From: Micromonospora carbonacea
GTDB taxonomy: Bacteria > Actinomycetota > Actinomycetes > Mycobacteriales > Micromonosporaceae
Assembly: GCF_014205165.1 (NCBI RefSeq)
Contig: NZ_JACHMZ010000001.1
Location: 3,826,501-3,890,500, forward strand
DNA length: 64,000 bases
Reading direction: 5' to 3'
Under the pieces are notes generated by a model that worked only from the letters and a program-made list of their open reading frames with translations, was not told where the DNA came from and made no database searches. A program made the position numbers and the translations under genes. Each line of letters opens with the position of its first letter. Within the stretch, counting starts at the first letter, position 1. This document shows, piece by piece, positions 17,254 through 25,546 of this stretch.

Positions 17254-18729
17254 TCAGCGCCAGGTGCCGGCGGCCAGCCCGCGCAGCAGCTCGGAGCGCA
17301 GCAGCTTGCCGTTGACGTTGCGGGGCAGCCGGTCGACGACGACCACCCGGGCGGGCACCTTGTGGGCGGCCAGCCGCCCGTGCAGGAACGCGTACAGCGC
17401 CCGGTGGTCCAGCTCGCCGACGGTCTCGGCGAACGCCACGACCTCCTGCCCGCCGTCGGGTCCCGGCGCGCCGACGACCGCGCAGTCCCGCACGGCCGGG
17501 AACGCCCGCAGCGCGTCCTCGACCTCGGCGGCCGGCACCTTGTTGCCGGCGACGTTGAGCGTGCCGCCCCGGCGGCCGAGCAGGTGCAGCCGCCCGTCGG
17601 CGTCGAGCCGGCCCACGTCGCCGGTCGGCTGCGGCCCGTCGCCTGCCGGCCGGGACGTGTCGCCGGCCCGGTCGGCCGGCGGGCCGGCGTGGTGGACGCG
17701 GGTCGGCGGGCCGGCGCAGGACACGAGGACGTCCCCGGGGCCGGGCGCGGGGTCGACGGTCAGCGTCACCCCGGCGACCGGCCGGCCGACGGAGCCGGCG
17801 ACCGACTCGGTGTCGAGGGTCAGCATGCCGTGCTCGGAGGTGCCGTAGTGCTCGCCGACGCGCCAGCCCACCGACTCCGCCCACCGCCGACGGTCCTCCG
17901 GCGGCAGCGGCGCGCCCGCCGAGACGCAGAGCCGGGGCCGGTGCCGGGTGGCGAGGCCGGCGGTCGAGAACCACCGGTACAGCAGCGGGACGGACAGCAG
18001 CACCGCCACCCGGTGCCCGTCGACGGCGTCGGCCACCGTGCGGGGGCCCGGCCGCTGGTCCAGCGCCACGTACGTGCCGCCGGCGACCAGCGTCGTGAGG
18101 ATGCCGCCGCACAGGGCGTAGCTGTGGTGCGGCGGGGTCGTGCAGGCGACCACCTCGCCGGGGGACAGCTCCAGCGCGGCGGCGAACGCCCGCGCGTTGG
18201 CCGTCACCGCCGGCCAGGGCCGTTCCACGCACTTCGGCCAGCCCTCGCTGCCCGAGGTGGACAGTCCCAGCCCGGCGGGCCCGTCCCCGCCGGGGTGAGC
18301 GGGCGGCCCGCCGTCGCGGGGCACGACGGGCCGCCCGGCAGCCCCGGCGGCGGATCCGTCGAGCCCTGCCGACCCGTCGAACCCGGCGACCGTGAGCGCC
18401 TCGACCGTGAGCCGGTCGCCATCGCCGGTGACGAGCCGGTCGGCGCGGAACAGCGACCGGGCCCGGTCCCGCTCGTCGTCGGCGGCCCGGGCGTCGCCGA
18501 CGAGCAGCGGCACGTCCGCGATCGTGGCCGCCACGACCGTCACCGCGACGTCGGCGGCGCACCGCGCGACGGTGGCGGCCCGGCCGGTCAGCCCCGCCGC
18601 GAGCCGCTCCGCGCGCCGCAGCAGCTCGGCGTAGGTCAGCGTCCGGTCGCCGACGACGACCGCCGGGCGGTGCGGATGCGGGCCCGCCACCTCGGCGAGC
18701 GCGGCGGCGAGGGTGGGCGGGCCGCTCAT
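17254..18729 (-). CDS. Adenylate-forming (AMP-dependent) ligase
   Basis: 491 residues. Core motifs: the phosphate-binding loop LSTSGSEGWPKCVERPW (A3), GEHYGTSEHGML (A5), GDVGRLDADGRLHLLGRRGG (A7/A8) and LPRNVNGKLLRSEL with the C-terminal catalytic Lys (A10). This is a complete acyl/aryl-acid activating enzyme that would make an acyl-AMP and load CoA or an ACP. In context the aminohydroxybenzoate made by the aldolase/DHQS pair is an attractive substrate, but no specificity code was derived. The ATG at 18729 overlaps the preceding ketosynthase stop by 4 nt. It is the last gene of the minus arm. Confidence 0.87.
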   Translation of the reverse strand: MSGPPTLAAALAEVAGPHPHRPAVVVGDRTLTYAELLRRAERLAAGLTGRAATVARCAADVAVTVVAATIADVPLLVGDARAADDERDRARSLFRADRLVTGDGDRLTVEALTVAGFDGSAGLDGSAAGAAGRPVVPRDGGPPAHPGGDGPAGLGLSTSGSEGWPKCVERPWPAVTANARAFAAALELSPGEVVACTTPPHHSYALCGGILTTLVAGGTYVALDQRPGPRTVADAVDGHRVAVLLSVPLLYRWFSTAGLATRHRPRLCVSAGAPLPPEDRRRWAESVGWRVGEHYGTSEHGMLTLDTESVAGSVGRPVAGVTLTVDPAPGPGDVLVSCAGPPTRVHHAGPPADRAGDTSRPAGDGPQPTGDVGRLDADGRLHLLGRRGGTLNVAGNKVPAAEVEDALRAFPAVRDCAVVGAPGPDGGQEVVAFAETVGELDHRALYAFLHGRLAAHKVPARVVVVDRLPRNVNGKLLRSELLRGLAAGTWR

Positions 18730-19718
18730 CGGGCGAGCACCACGTCCCACGCGCCGGGCCGGCCGGCCACGACGGCCACGGCCCGGCCGGCCGCCTCCCC
18801 CTCGGCGGCTGCCGGCTCCGTCGCGGCGGCGGTCGGGGCGACCGCCTCGGCGAGCGCGCACACCGGCCCGACGGCGGGCGAGGACGCCCCGCCGACCCAC
18901 GTCCGGGCGCGGGGGAACGCCGCGCCGAACTCGGCGCGGGCGGCCTGCTGGACGGCGACGGTCGCGCCGCACAGCCGCACGTCGGCGACGGCGGCCGGGT
19001 CGACGCCGGCCGCGTCCAGCACGTCGGGCAGCGCCCGGCCGGACGCCACGCCCCGGGCCAGCGACAACCGGCGGCCGTCACCGGCGGCCCCGGCCGCCTC
19101 CCGGCCGAGCAGCACGGCCGCCACGTCGCCGAACTGCGCGTGGTGCGGCACGCCGAGCCGGTCCAGCGCCGCGTCCGCGAACGGGGTCAGCGCCTCGTAC
19201 GCCCCGACCAGCACCGCGTCGGCCTGGCCGGTGGCCAGCCGACGCACCGCGTGCAGGAGTGCCTGCATCCCGCCGTCGCGCCCGAGCAGCGTCGTCGCCG
19301 CGCCGCCCAGCCCGTGCGCCACCGCCGCCGCCGACACCAGCGAGTGCGGCGAGTAGTAGACGAACATCTCCGGCGCGAGCCACTTCGGCCCGGCCTCGTC
19401 GAGCTGCTCGTGCATGACCTCGCCGACGCGGGCCATGCCGTAGAGGGTGCCCACCGCGATCTCGGTCTCCCGGCGGGCGGCGGCGTCCAGCCCGGCAGCC
19501 GCCACGACCCGGCCGACGACGTCGGTGAACCGGTCGACCACGACCCGGGTCAGCTCGGGCTCGGCGGACCAGCCGGCGCGCCCCCGGGCCCGGTTGCGCG
19601 CCGCCTCGTCGAGGGCGAACCGGTCGCTGCCGCCAGCGGCCAGCCGCACCGTCGTCACGGTCGCCGCGCCGACCGCCGCCATGCCCACCCCGGCCGCCGT
19701 GCCCGCGCCCGTGCTCAT
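18726..19718 (-). CDS. Ketosynthase-fold protein lacking catalytic residues (chain-length-factor-like)
   Basis: 330 residues of thiolase fold, recognised from spacing and partial motifs, for example LATGQADAVLVGAYEALTPF, equivalent to the strand after the active-site helix in KS proteins. At the position of the nucleophile (TACASG) the sequence is LLGRDGG, so there is no Cys, and the GHxxGAAG block is replaced by VGGASSPAVG, so the second His is gone. It cannot condense by the normal mechanism. It sits directly after the ACP-KS gene with a 4-nt overlap, like KS-beta/CLF subunits. Likely a structural partner, or a divergent acyl-transfer enzyme. Confidence 0.7.
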   Translation of the reverse strand: MSTGAGTAAGVGMAAVGAATVTTVRLAAGGSDRFALDEAARNRARGRAGWSAEPELTRVVVDRFTDVVGRVVAAAGLDAAARRETEIAVGTLYGMARVGEVMHEQLDEAGPKWLAPEMFVYYSPHSLVSAAAVAHGLGGAATTLLGRDGGMQALLHAVRRLATGQADAVLVGAYEALTPFADAALDRLGVPHHAQFGDVAAVLLGREAAGAAGDGRRLSLARGVASGRALPDVLDAAGVDPAAVADVRLCGATVAVQQAARAEFGAAFPRARTWVGGASSPAVGPVCALAEAVAPTAAATEPAAAEGEAAGRAVAVVAGRPGAWDVVLAR

Positions 19719-21109
19719 GCCCGCTCCCAGACGACCGCCGTGTTGACGCCGCCCAGGCCACAGGAGACGGAGACGGCCGACCGGGCGTCGGCCAGCTCCC
19801 GGGGCTTCGTCACGATGTCGAACTCCCTCCACTGTGGGTCGACGGGCTCGGCCGCGGTCGTCGGGGTCAGCGTCCCGTGGCGCAGCGACAGCAGGCACGC
19901 CAGCGACTCGATGACCCCGGCCGCGCCCTGGCAGTGCCAGAGCAGGCCCTTCACGCTGTTGATCGGCAGCGTCCGGACCCGGTCGCCGAAGACGTCCGCG
20001 AGCGCCCGCATCTCGGCCACGTCACCGAGCTTGGTGCCGGGGCCGTGCGCGTTGACGAACGAGACGTCGCCCGGCGCGAGGGCGGCGGCGGCCAGCGCGC
20101 GGCGCAGCGCCAGCTCGATCCCGGCGGACTCGGGGGCCGCCATGTGGGTGGTGAAGCTGCTCGCCCCGTAGCCGGCCAGCCGGCCGAGCACGGCGTCGTC
20201 GCCGGGCACCGGCCGGCGCAGCAGGCAGGCGGCGGCGGCCTCGGACAGCGCGATGCCCCGCCGGGCCTCGTGGAACGGCTGGCAGCCGTCCACGCCGAGC
20301 GTGCGCAGGGCGGCCAGGCCGTGGAAAGCGGACTTCGACACCGTGTCCGCGCCGACGACCAGCGCTTCCTCGGCGTCGCCGGCGAGCAGCAGGTCGCGGG
20401 CGTAGCCGAGCGCCACCGCCCCGGAGGCCGACGCGCTGCCCACGGTGACGGCCGCGCCGAGGCCGAGCTTCTCGGCGGCGCGCTCGGCGACCCACCCGGC
20501 CAGCGCCGACTGGTCGTCGCCCGCGCCGGCTAGGGCGTGGCCGAGGGCGTTGCCGCCGGTGTCGGTGGTGCCGACGACGAGCGTGACGCCGGCCCGCCGG
20601 CCCGGGTCCAGCCCGCCGAGCGCCTCCCCGGCGGCCAGGCAGACCAGGTCGAGCAGGCGGTCCGGGGCCACCACCTCGGCGGCGGACGCGCCGGCCACCG
20701 CGCCGGCCCGGTGGCCGCGCGCGGCGTCGTACGGCATGGGCAGCCGGTGCGCCCGCTCGGCCAGCAGGCCGTCCCACAGGGCCGGCACGCCGTGGCCGGT
20801 GGGGGCCACCACGCCCATCCCGACCACGTCGAGCCGGCCGCCGGGGCGGTCGCCCGCGCCGCCGGGGGCGACGGCCGCGGCGGCGAGGGACGCCACCGAC
20901 GCTTCCGGGTCGAGCACGGCGTCGTCGGCGATCGTGACGTCCCACCGCTGGTGCAGCTCGGCGGCGACGGTGATCAGGGTGACCGAGTCGATGCCCAGGA
21001 CGGCCAGCGGCTCGTCGTCGCCGAGGCCGTCGACCTGCGCCGGATCGCGGTAGCGGGCCAGCAGCTCGCGGACGCGGCGGACGACCTCCTGCCGGCCCGG
21101 TTCAGCCAT
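19715..21109 (-). CDS. ACP-ketosynthase fusion with Ser at the KS active site
   Basis: 464 residues. Residues 1-80 form a carrier domain with phosphopantetheine site LGIDSVTL (Ser42). Residues 93-464 are a KAS I/II-type ketosynthase: GMGVVAPTG start, VNAHGPGTK (His355), INSVKGLLWHCQGAAG (Lys387, His392) and SVSCGLGGVNTA at the end. The nucleophile motif V-x-T-A-C-A-S-G reads VTVGSASASG, so Cys is Ser227. Both histidines and the Lys remain, hinting at retained decarboxylase or acyltransferase chemistry in place of normal condensation. ACP-before-KS in one chain is unusual. The gene overlaps the aminotransferase stop by 8 bp and the second KS by 4. Confidence 0.82.
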   Translation of the reverse strand: MAEPGRQEVVRRVRELLARYRDPAQVDGLGDDEPLAVLGIDSVTLITVAAELHQRWDVTIADDAVLDPEASVASLAAAAVAPGGAGDRPGGRLDVVGMGVVAPTGHGVPALWDGLLAERAHRLPMPYDAARGHRAGAVAGASAAEVVAPDRLLDLVCLAAGEALGGLDPGRRAGVTLVVGTTDTGGNALGHALAGAGDDQSALAGWVAERAAEKLGLGAAVTVGSASASGAVALGYARDLLLAGDAEEALVVGADTVSKSAFHGLAALRTLGVDGCQPFHEARRGIALSEAAAACLLRRPVPGDDAVLGRLAGYGASSFTTHMAAPESAGIELALRRALAAAALAPGDVSFVNAHGPGTKLGDVAEMRALADVFGDRVRTLPINSVKGLLWHCQGAAGVIESLACLLSLRHGTLTPTTAAEPVDPQWREFDIVTKPRELADARSAVSVSCGLGGVNTAVVWERA

Positions 21110-22340
21110 GGGCGGCCGCCTCGGCGGCGCGGAAGCCGGACGCGGTCGCCTCCAGCGCGGCGTCCACGTCCTCGTCGGTCATCGCGCCGCAGACGTACCA
21201 GTGGTGGTTGGGGTGCAGCAGCAGGCCCCGCCGGGTCGTCTCGGTGTAGAACGCGTCGTGCGCCCGGCCCCGCGCCGCCTCGTCGGGGTCGGTGAAGCGC
21301 AGGAACGGCATCTGCGGCACCCCCAGCACCCGGCCGGGCAGGCCGTGCTCGGCGAGCTGCTTGGCCAGCCCCGCCTGGAGCCGCTCGCCGAGGCGCTCGA
21401 CGTGCGTGAGGATCGCGCCGTCGCGTAGCTGGCCGATGGTGGCGACCGCCGCCGCCATCTCGGCGCCGTTGACGTGGAACGTCGAGCTGATGTGCACCTC
21501 GCCGACGGCCCGCATGACCTCCTCGCGGCCCACCAAGGCGGAGATCGGGTAGCCGTTGGCCATGGCCTTGCTGAACGTCACCAGGTCGGCCCGCACGCCG
21601 TAGCGCTCCTGCGCGCCGCCGGGGGCCGTCCGGAAGCCGGAGCGCATCTCGTCGAGGACGAACAGCGCGCCGTGCTCGTGGGCCAGCTCCGCCGCGCCGG
21701 CCAGGAAGCCGGGGGCCGGCGGGTCCACCTCGAAGGGCATCATCAGCAGGCAGGCGACCTCGCCGGGGTGGCGTTCGAAGGCGGCCCGCAGGCTGTCCAG
21801 GTCGTTGTAGTCGAAGCTGTCCACCACGGCCTGCGCCTCGGTGGGCACGCCGCCGGGGCGGGTGGCGCACCAGTCGTGCCAGCCGTTGTAGCCCCAGCGG
21901 ATCACCCTGGTCCGCGCGGTGTGCACGCGGCTGAGCCGCACGGCGGCGCTGGTGGCGTCCGAGCCGGTCTTGAGCAGGAAGACCTTCTCGGCGTGCGGGA
22001 TCACCGCCGTCAGCAGCTCCGCCAGCTCCACCTGGACCCGCTTGCGCAGCGTGATGGCGAAGCCGTCGCGGATCTCCCGCAGGACCGCCTCGGAGACCAC
22101 CGGGTCGGCGTGCCCGAGGATGATCGTGCCGTAGGCCAGGATCAGGTCGAGGTAACGGTTGCCGTCGACGTCCCAGATGTGCGCGCCGCTGGCGCGCTCG
22201 CCGTACAGCGGGTACGCCCCGTCGACGAGGCGGTCGCGGGCCAGCACGTAGCCCTCGTAGGCGAGGGTCGCGTCGACGGCCACGGCGCGCCGCCGCAGCG
22301 CCTGCGACTGGCTCAGGTCGAGTGGGCCTTCTCCGGTCAT
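21102..22340 (-). CDS. Class III aminotransferase / glutamate-1-semialdehyde aminomutase-like
   Basis: 412 residues of the PLP fold type I, subgroup II. Recognisable blocks are DVDGNRYLDLILAYG, KTGSDATSAAVRLSR, the cofactor Asp in LFVLDEMRSGFRT, and the Schiff-base Lys in TFSKAMANGYP. HemL-like members shift or transfer amino groups, and several natural product aminotransferases belong here. The ATG at 22340 overlaps the BtrH-like stop (ATGA), with GAGAGG as ribosome site. It may aminate a carrier-bound or sugar ketone. Confidence 0.88.
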   Translation of the reverse strand: MTGEGPLDLSQSQALRRRAVAVDATLAYEGYVLARDRLVDGAYPLYGERASGAHIWDVDGNRYLDLILAYGTIILGHADPVVSEAVLREIRDGFAITLRKRVQVELAELLTAVIPHAEKVFLLKTGSDATSAAVRLSRVHTARTRVIRWGYNGWHDWCATRPGGVPTEAQAVVDSFDYNDLDSLRAAFERHPGEVACLLMMPFEVDPPAPGFLAGAAELAHEHGALFVLDEMRSGFRTAPGGAQERYGVRADLVTFSKAMANGYPISALVGREEVMRAVGEVHISSTFHVNGAEMAAAVATIGQLRDGAILTHVERLGERLQAGLAKQLAEHGLPGRVLGVPQMPFLRFTDPDEAARGRAHDAFYTETTRRGLLLHPNHHWYVCGAMTDEDVDAALEATASGFRAAEAAAHG

Positions 22341-23389
22341 CGGTTCCTCTCCTCGTCCCGGTGCTGGTCGGCAGGCGCGACCCGGTCGGCGTAGCACCAC
22401 GCCTGGTTGCGCAGGATCCGCCGCCAGACCCCCTCGTCGTCGCCGGCCCCGGGGTCCGGCGTCGGCAGGTCGAGCTGGCGGTGCAGCTCGTCGCTGAGCC
22501 GGGCCAGGGCCGCCTCGCACGCCTCGAAGACGCCGAGCACCGGGGCGTACACGGAGGTGTCGTCGGCCTGCGCGCCCGCCCAGCGGTGCGCGCCGATGAG
22601 GGTCCGGCCGAGCTTCTGCGCCGCGCGGGACGCGGCGAGCAGCTCGGCGGCCAGCGCCGGATACGCCTGCTCGACGGCCAGGCCGCTGAGGAACAGCGAC
22701 GGTTGGACCGCGCCCAGCACGACCACGTGCAGGGCCCGGGCGGCGGGCCCGGTCAGGCCGTCGCGCCGCCAGCGCCCGGCGACGGCGCGCAGCGCCGGCA
22801 GGTCCTCGGCCAGCGCCACGGCGGTCGGCTCCAGCAGCGTGGCGCGCAGCGCGGCGGCGTCGTCGCGGGGCGGGGTGAAGTGCACGGTGGCGAACCGGCA
22901 GCAGCCCCGGACCACGTCGGGGGTGACCGGGATCCGGCGGCGGTACCCGTCGGCCGGCGGCGCGTCGGTGTCCAGCACCTCCAGCACCTCGCCGTCGTAC
23001 GCCACGGCGAGCACCATGTGGTCGAGGAAGTGCGCGACCCCCTCGAACTCGTCGCCCGGCCAGTAGTAGCGGTCCGGCATCAGCACGCACGGGGTGCCGG
23101 CGGCGACCAGCGCGGTGAACTCGTCCCAGTGTTCGTGGCCGTCGACCGCGTTGCGCCAGTCCAGCCGGCCGTGCCGGAACCACGAGGACTTGTGCCGGTC
23201 GCCGCGCAGGTCCAGCGGCACGGCGAGGGCCTGGGCGATCTCCCGGTTGTCGAAGCCCTCGGCGCGCAGCGCCGACTCGACGCAACGCAGCAGGCAGCTC
23301 AGCCCGTCCAGGGGGCCGTCGTCCCAGCCCAGCGACAGCCCCGGGTCCAGCACCGGGGGGCGGCGGGTCCGCGTCGCGCCCTCAGCCAT
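22337..23389 (-). CDS. BtrH-like papain-fold acyltransferase
   Basis: 350 residues. The N-terminal half looks like the BtrH_N/peptidase-C39-like fold: a nucleophile candidate in LDGLSCLLRCVES (Cys32 or Cys36), a long helix, then GTPCVLMPDRYYWPGDE, AHFLDHMVLAVAYDG with candidate catalytic His124, and VLEVLDTD with Asp140. In butirosin biosynthesis BtrH moves an acyl group from an ACP to the aminoglycoside amine. The adjacent ACP fits that role: the ACP-to-amine transfer step could attach the acyl unit to the sugar. The C-terminal half is helical and resembles DUF4872. The assignment is from pattern memory and could be wrong at family level. Confidence 0.55.
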   Translation of the reverse strand: MAEGATRTRRPPVLDPGLSLGWDDGPLDGLSCLLRCVESALRAEGFDNREIAQALAVPLDLRGDRHKSSWFRHGRLDWRNAVDGHEHWDEFTALVAAGTPCVLMPDRYYWPGDEFEGVAHFLDHMVLAVAYDGEVLEVLDTDAPPADGYRRRIPVTPDVVRGCCRFATVHFTPPRDDAAALRATLLEPTAVALAEDLPALRAVAGRWRRDGLTGPAARALHVVVLGAVQPSLFLSGLAVEQAYPALAAELLAASRAAQKLGRTLIGAHRWAGAQADDTSVYAPVLGVFEACEAALARLSDELHRQLDLPTPDPGAGDDEGVWRRILRNQAWCYADRVAPADQHRDEERNR

Positions 23390-23633
23390 TGATCCGCGCG
23401 TCGATCGCCTTGGCCAGGTCGCCCACGGTGACGTACCGGCTCAGCTCGAAGTCCTCGTCGGCGAAGTCGGCGTCGTGCTGGCGCTCGAAGTGCGACATCA
23501 GGTACGCCATGTCGATCGAGTCGACCGCCAGGTCGAGCAGCCGGTCGTCGGGGCCGATCGAGTCGACCGGGTTGCCCTGGCGGCGCAGCAGCAGCGCGAC
23601 GAGCTGGTCGAGGGTGCTGTCGGCGTCGGTCAT
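23382..23633 (-). CDS. Acyl carrier protein
   Basis: 83-residue free-standing carrier. The phosphopantetheine site is LAVDSIDMAYL with Ser39; acidic helix II (DMAYLMSHFERQHDADF) is typical for docking to acyl enzymes. It overlaps the BtrH-like gene by 8 bp and starts one base after the DHQS-II stop (TGAGATG). It is thus the likely carrier for the acid produced by this arm and the donor for the BtrH-like enzyme. Confidence 0.88.
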   Translation of the reverse strand: MTDADSTLDQLVALLLRRQGNPVDSIGPDDRLLDLAVDSIDMAYLMSHFERQHDADFADEDFELSRYVTVGDLAKAIDARING

Positions 23634-23634
23634 C

Positions 23635-24756
23635 TCAGTTCTCCTTGATCGATTCGCTGACCGGGATGCCCACGTGGCGGCCGGGCACGGCGGCGATCGC
23701 CAGCATCCGGTCGCCGACGGCGATGGCGGTGCAGTTGGTCACCGCGCCGGCCGCGTCGAACAGCCGCACGTGCCAGTCGTCCTGCACGATGGTGTTGATC
23801 GTCGAGTCGCCGATGCGGCACTCGATGAGGCGCAGCGGGCGCATCTCGGTCTTGATCCGGCCGACCAGGACGGGACGGGCGCGCCCGGCGGTGTTCACGG
23901 CGAGGACCTGCTCGCCGGCGCTGAGGTCGGTGATGCACGCGGTGCGCCCGGCGGGCGTCCACACATAGGAGTGCACCGCGCCGGCGTTGACCCGGAAGGG
24001 CCGCAGGTTCATGTACGGCAGGTAGTGCACCTCGGCGCAGACCAGCAGCCCGCCCGAGGAGGTCGAGCCGACCAGGATCCCCTCGTCGGGCTCGAACAGG
24101 TCGGTCGTGTCGACGCAGCCGCGCATGCCCATGCCGATGGACCGCACCGCCGTCACCTCGGCCTCGACCAGGTCGAGCTGCTCCGTGCGGCGCTCCAGCA
24201 GCTCCCGGGCCAGCCGCACCACCTCGCCGGGGGTGGAGACGCGCAGCAGCATCGCGTCCGGGCCGTGCTGGAGCACCCCGCGGGTGACCAGGGCGTCCAC
24301 GGAGTTGTGCACGCGCTTGACGACCGTGGTGCGCTGCGACTGGGCCTCGGCGACGATGAGCTCCAGCGGGATGTTCGTCTCGTCGGCGAAGCTGACCAGC
24401 AGCACGTCGACGTGGCCGAGGGCCGCCACGGCCTCCTGCATCGTCTCGGCGTCGGTGACGTCGATCCAGCGCCCCCGCCGCCAGCGGCCCCCGTGCGGCA
24501 CGGCGGCGAGGGTGGCCTGGTCGGCGGCGATGACGGTCAGCGCCCGGGCTGGGTCGAGCTTGTCGAGCTGGGCCGGCTCGGTGACGAGCACCGCCACCTC
24601 GACCCGGTCGGGCAGGGCGCTGTCGGGCACCGCGTCCGGCGGGACCATGACGCCCCGGACGGGCGCCTGGACGACCGCCGCCACCATGTCGGGCAGGCCC
24701 TCGCGCAGGTGCGACAGGTCGCACCAGAGCGGGATCAACGCGTCACTGTCGGACAC
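23635..24756 (-). CDS. 3-dehydroquinate synthase II family protein (GriH-like)
   Basis: 373 residues. The C-terminal half is diagnostic: MRGCVDTTDLFEPDEGILVG, STSSGGLLVCAEVHYLPYM, NLRPFRVNAGAVHSYVW and KTEMRPLRLIE are hallmarks of archaeal-type DHQ synthase II and its actinomycete homologue GriH. Canonical enzymes deaminate and cyclise 2-amino-3,7-dideoxyheptulosonate; GriH instead makes 3-amino-4-hydroxybenzoate from a C4+C3 aldol. With a DhnA aldolase directly upstream (22-bp gap) the latter reaction is more likely, because actinomycetes already have the classical shikimate AroB. This is the key evidence for an aminohydroxybenzoate building block. Confidence 0.83.
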   Translation of the reverse strand: MSDSDALIPLWCDLSHLREGLPDMVAAVVQAPVRGVMVPPDAVPDSALPDRVEVAVLVTEPAQLDKLDPARALTVIAADQATLAAVPHGGRWRRGRWIDVTDAETMQEAVAALGHVDVLLVSFADETNIPLELIVAEAQSQRTTVVKRVHNSVDALVTRGVLQHGPDAMLLRVSTPGEVVRLARELLERRTEQLDLVEAEVTAVRSIGMGMRGCVDTTDLFEPDEGILVGSTSSGGLLVCAEVHYLPYMNLRPFRVNAGAVHSYVWTPAGRTACITDLSAGEQVLAVNTAGRARPVLVGRIKTEMRPLRLIECRIGDSTINTIVQDDWHVRLFDAAGAVTNCTAIAVGDRMLAIAAVPGRHVGIPVSESIKEN

Positions 24757-24778
24757 GGTCGTGCCTCCTTCGTCGGGG

Positions 24779-25546
24779 TCAGCCGGGGTTGTTGGCGTGC
24801 ACCAGCGCGTGCAGGTCCGCGAGGGCCCGCTCGGGCGCGGCGTGCTGCTGCACCTTGCGCCCGATGCAGACGCCGGCCGCGCCCGCCGACAGGGCGTCCT
24901 TCACGTCGAGCAGGACGTCCTCCCAGGAGTCGGACGGCTCGCCGCCGGCCATGACGACCGGGGCGAAGCAGCCGTCGACGACCGTGGCGAACGAGTCGGC
25001 GGAGCCGGTGTAGGGGACCTTGACGATGTCGCTGCCCAGCTCGGCCGCCGCGCGGGCGGCGTGGGCGATCTTCTCCGGGGCGGCGGCCGGGTCGACGCCG
25101 GCGACATACACCATCGCCAGCAGCGGCATGCCCCACTGGGCGCACGCTCCGGCGAGCTGGGCGAGGTCGTGCAGCATGTCGGTCTCCTCGGGCACGCCGA
25201 AGGTGACCTGCGCCGACACGGCGTCGGCACCCGTCCGGACGGCCTCGACGACGTCGCCGGTGAGCTTCTTGACGTGGCCCCGGCCCGACAGGGCGGTGCC
25301 GGCGGAGAGGTGCATGACGACGCCCGTGGACCGGGCCGCCTCCGCCGGCACCCGCCGCAGCACCCCCCGGTGCCCGATGATGCCGTTCGGCGCGCCCGCC
25401 AGCAGCCGGCCGAGTTGGGAGTCGATCGCGTCCAGCCCGGCGATCGGGCCCATCGTCACCGGCTGGTCGATCGGCATGAGCACGGTGCGTCCGCTGGTCG
25501 GACCCCACAGCCGCCGCAGCCGCCGCTCACGACCCGTTGACTCCAT
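24779..25546 (-). CDS. DhnA-type class I aldolase (GriI / ADH-synthase-like)
   Basis: 255 residues. LMPIDQPVTMGPIAGLD matches the active-site entry of archaeal fructose-bisphosphate aldolase/2-amino-3,7-dideoxy-heptulosonate synthase, and DIVKVPYTGSADSF supplies the Schiff-base Lys. GriI-type members condense aspartate semialdehyde with dihydroxyacetone phosphate for 3-amino-4-hydroxybenzoate. The ATG at 25546 has a perfect AAGGAGG upstream; the frame extends to 25642 without one. It is the first gene of the eight-gene minus operon, so the promoter should lie in 25547-26175. Confidence 0.85.
   Translation of the reverse strand: MESTGRERRLRRLWGPTSGRTVLMPIDQPVTMGPIAGLDAIDSQLGRLLAGAPNGIIGHRGVLRRVPAEAARSTGVVMHLSAGTALSGRGHVKKLTGDVVEAVRTGADAVSAQVTFGVPEETDMLHDLAQLAGACAQWGMPLLAMVYVAGVDPAAAPEKIAHAARAAAELGSDIVKVPYTGSADSFATVVDGCFAPVVMAGGEPSDSWEDVLLDVKDALSAGAAGVCIGRKVQQHAAPERALADLHALVHANNPG

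Noticed and set aside
23635..24756. DHQ synthase II homologue read as a shikimate pathway enzyme
   Set aside because: It is embedded in an ACP/KS operon with a GriI-like aldolase; actinomycetes use the classical AroB for shikimate, so a dedicated role is more likely.
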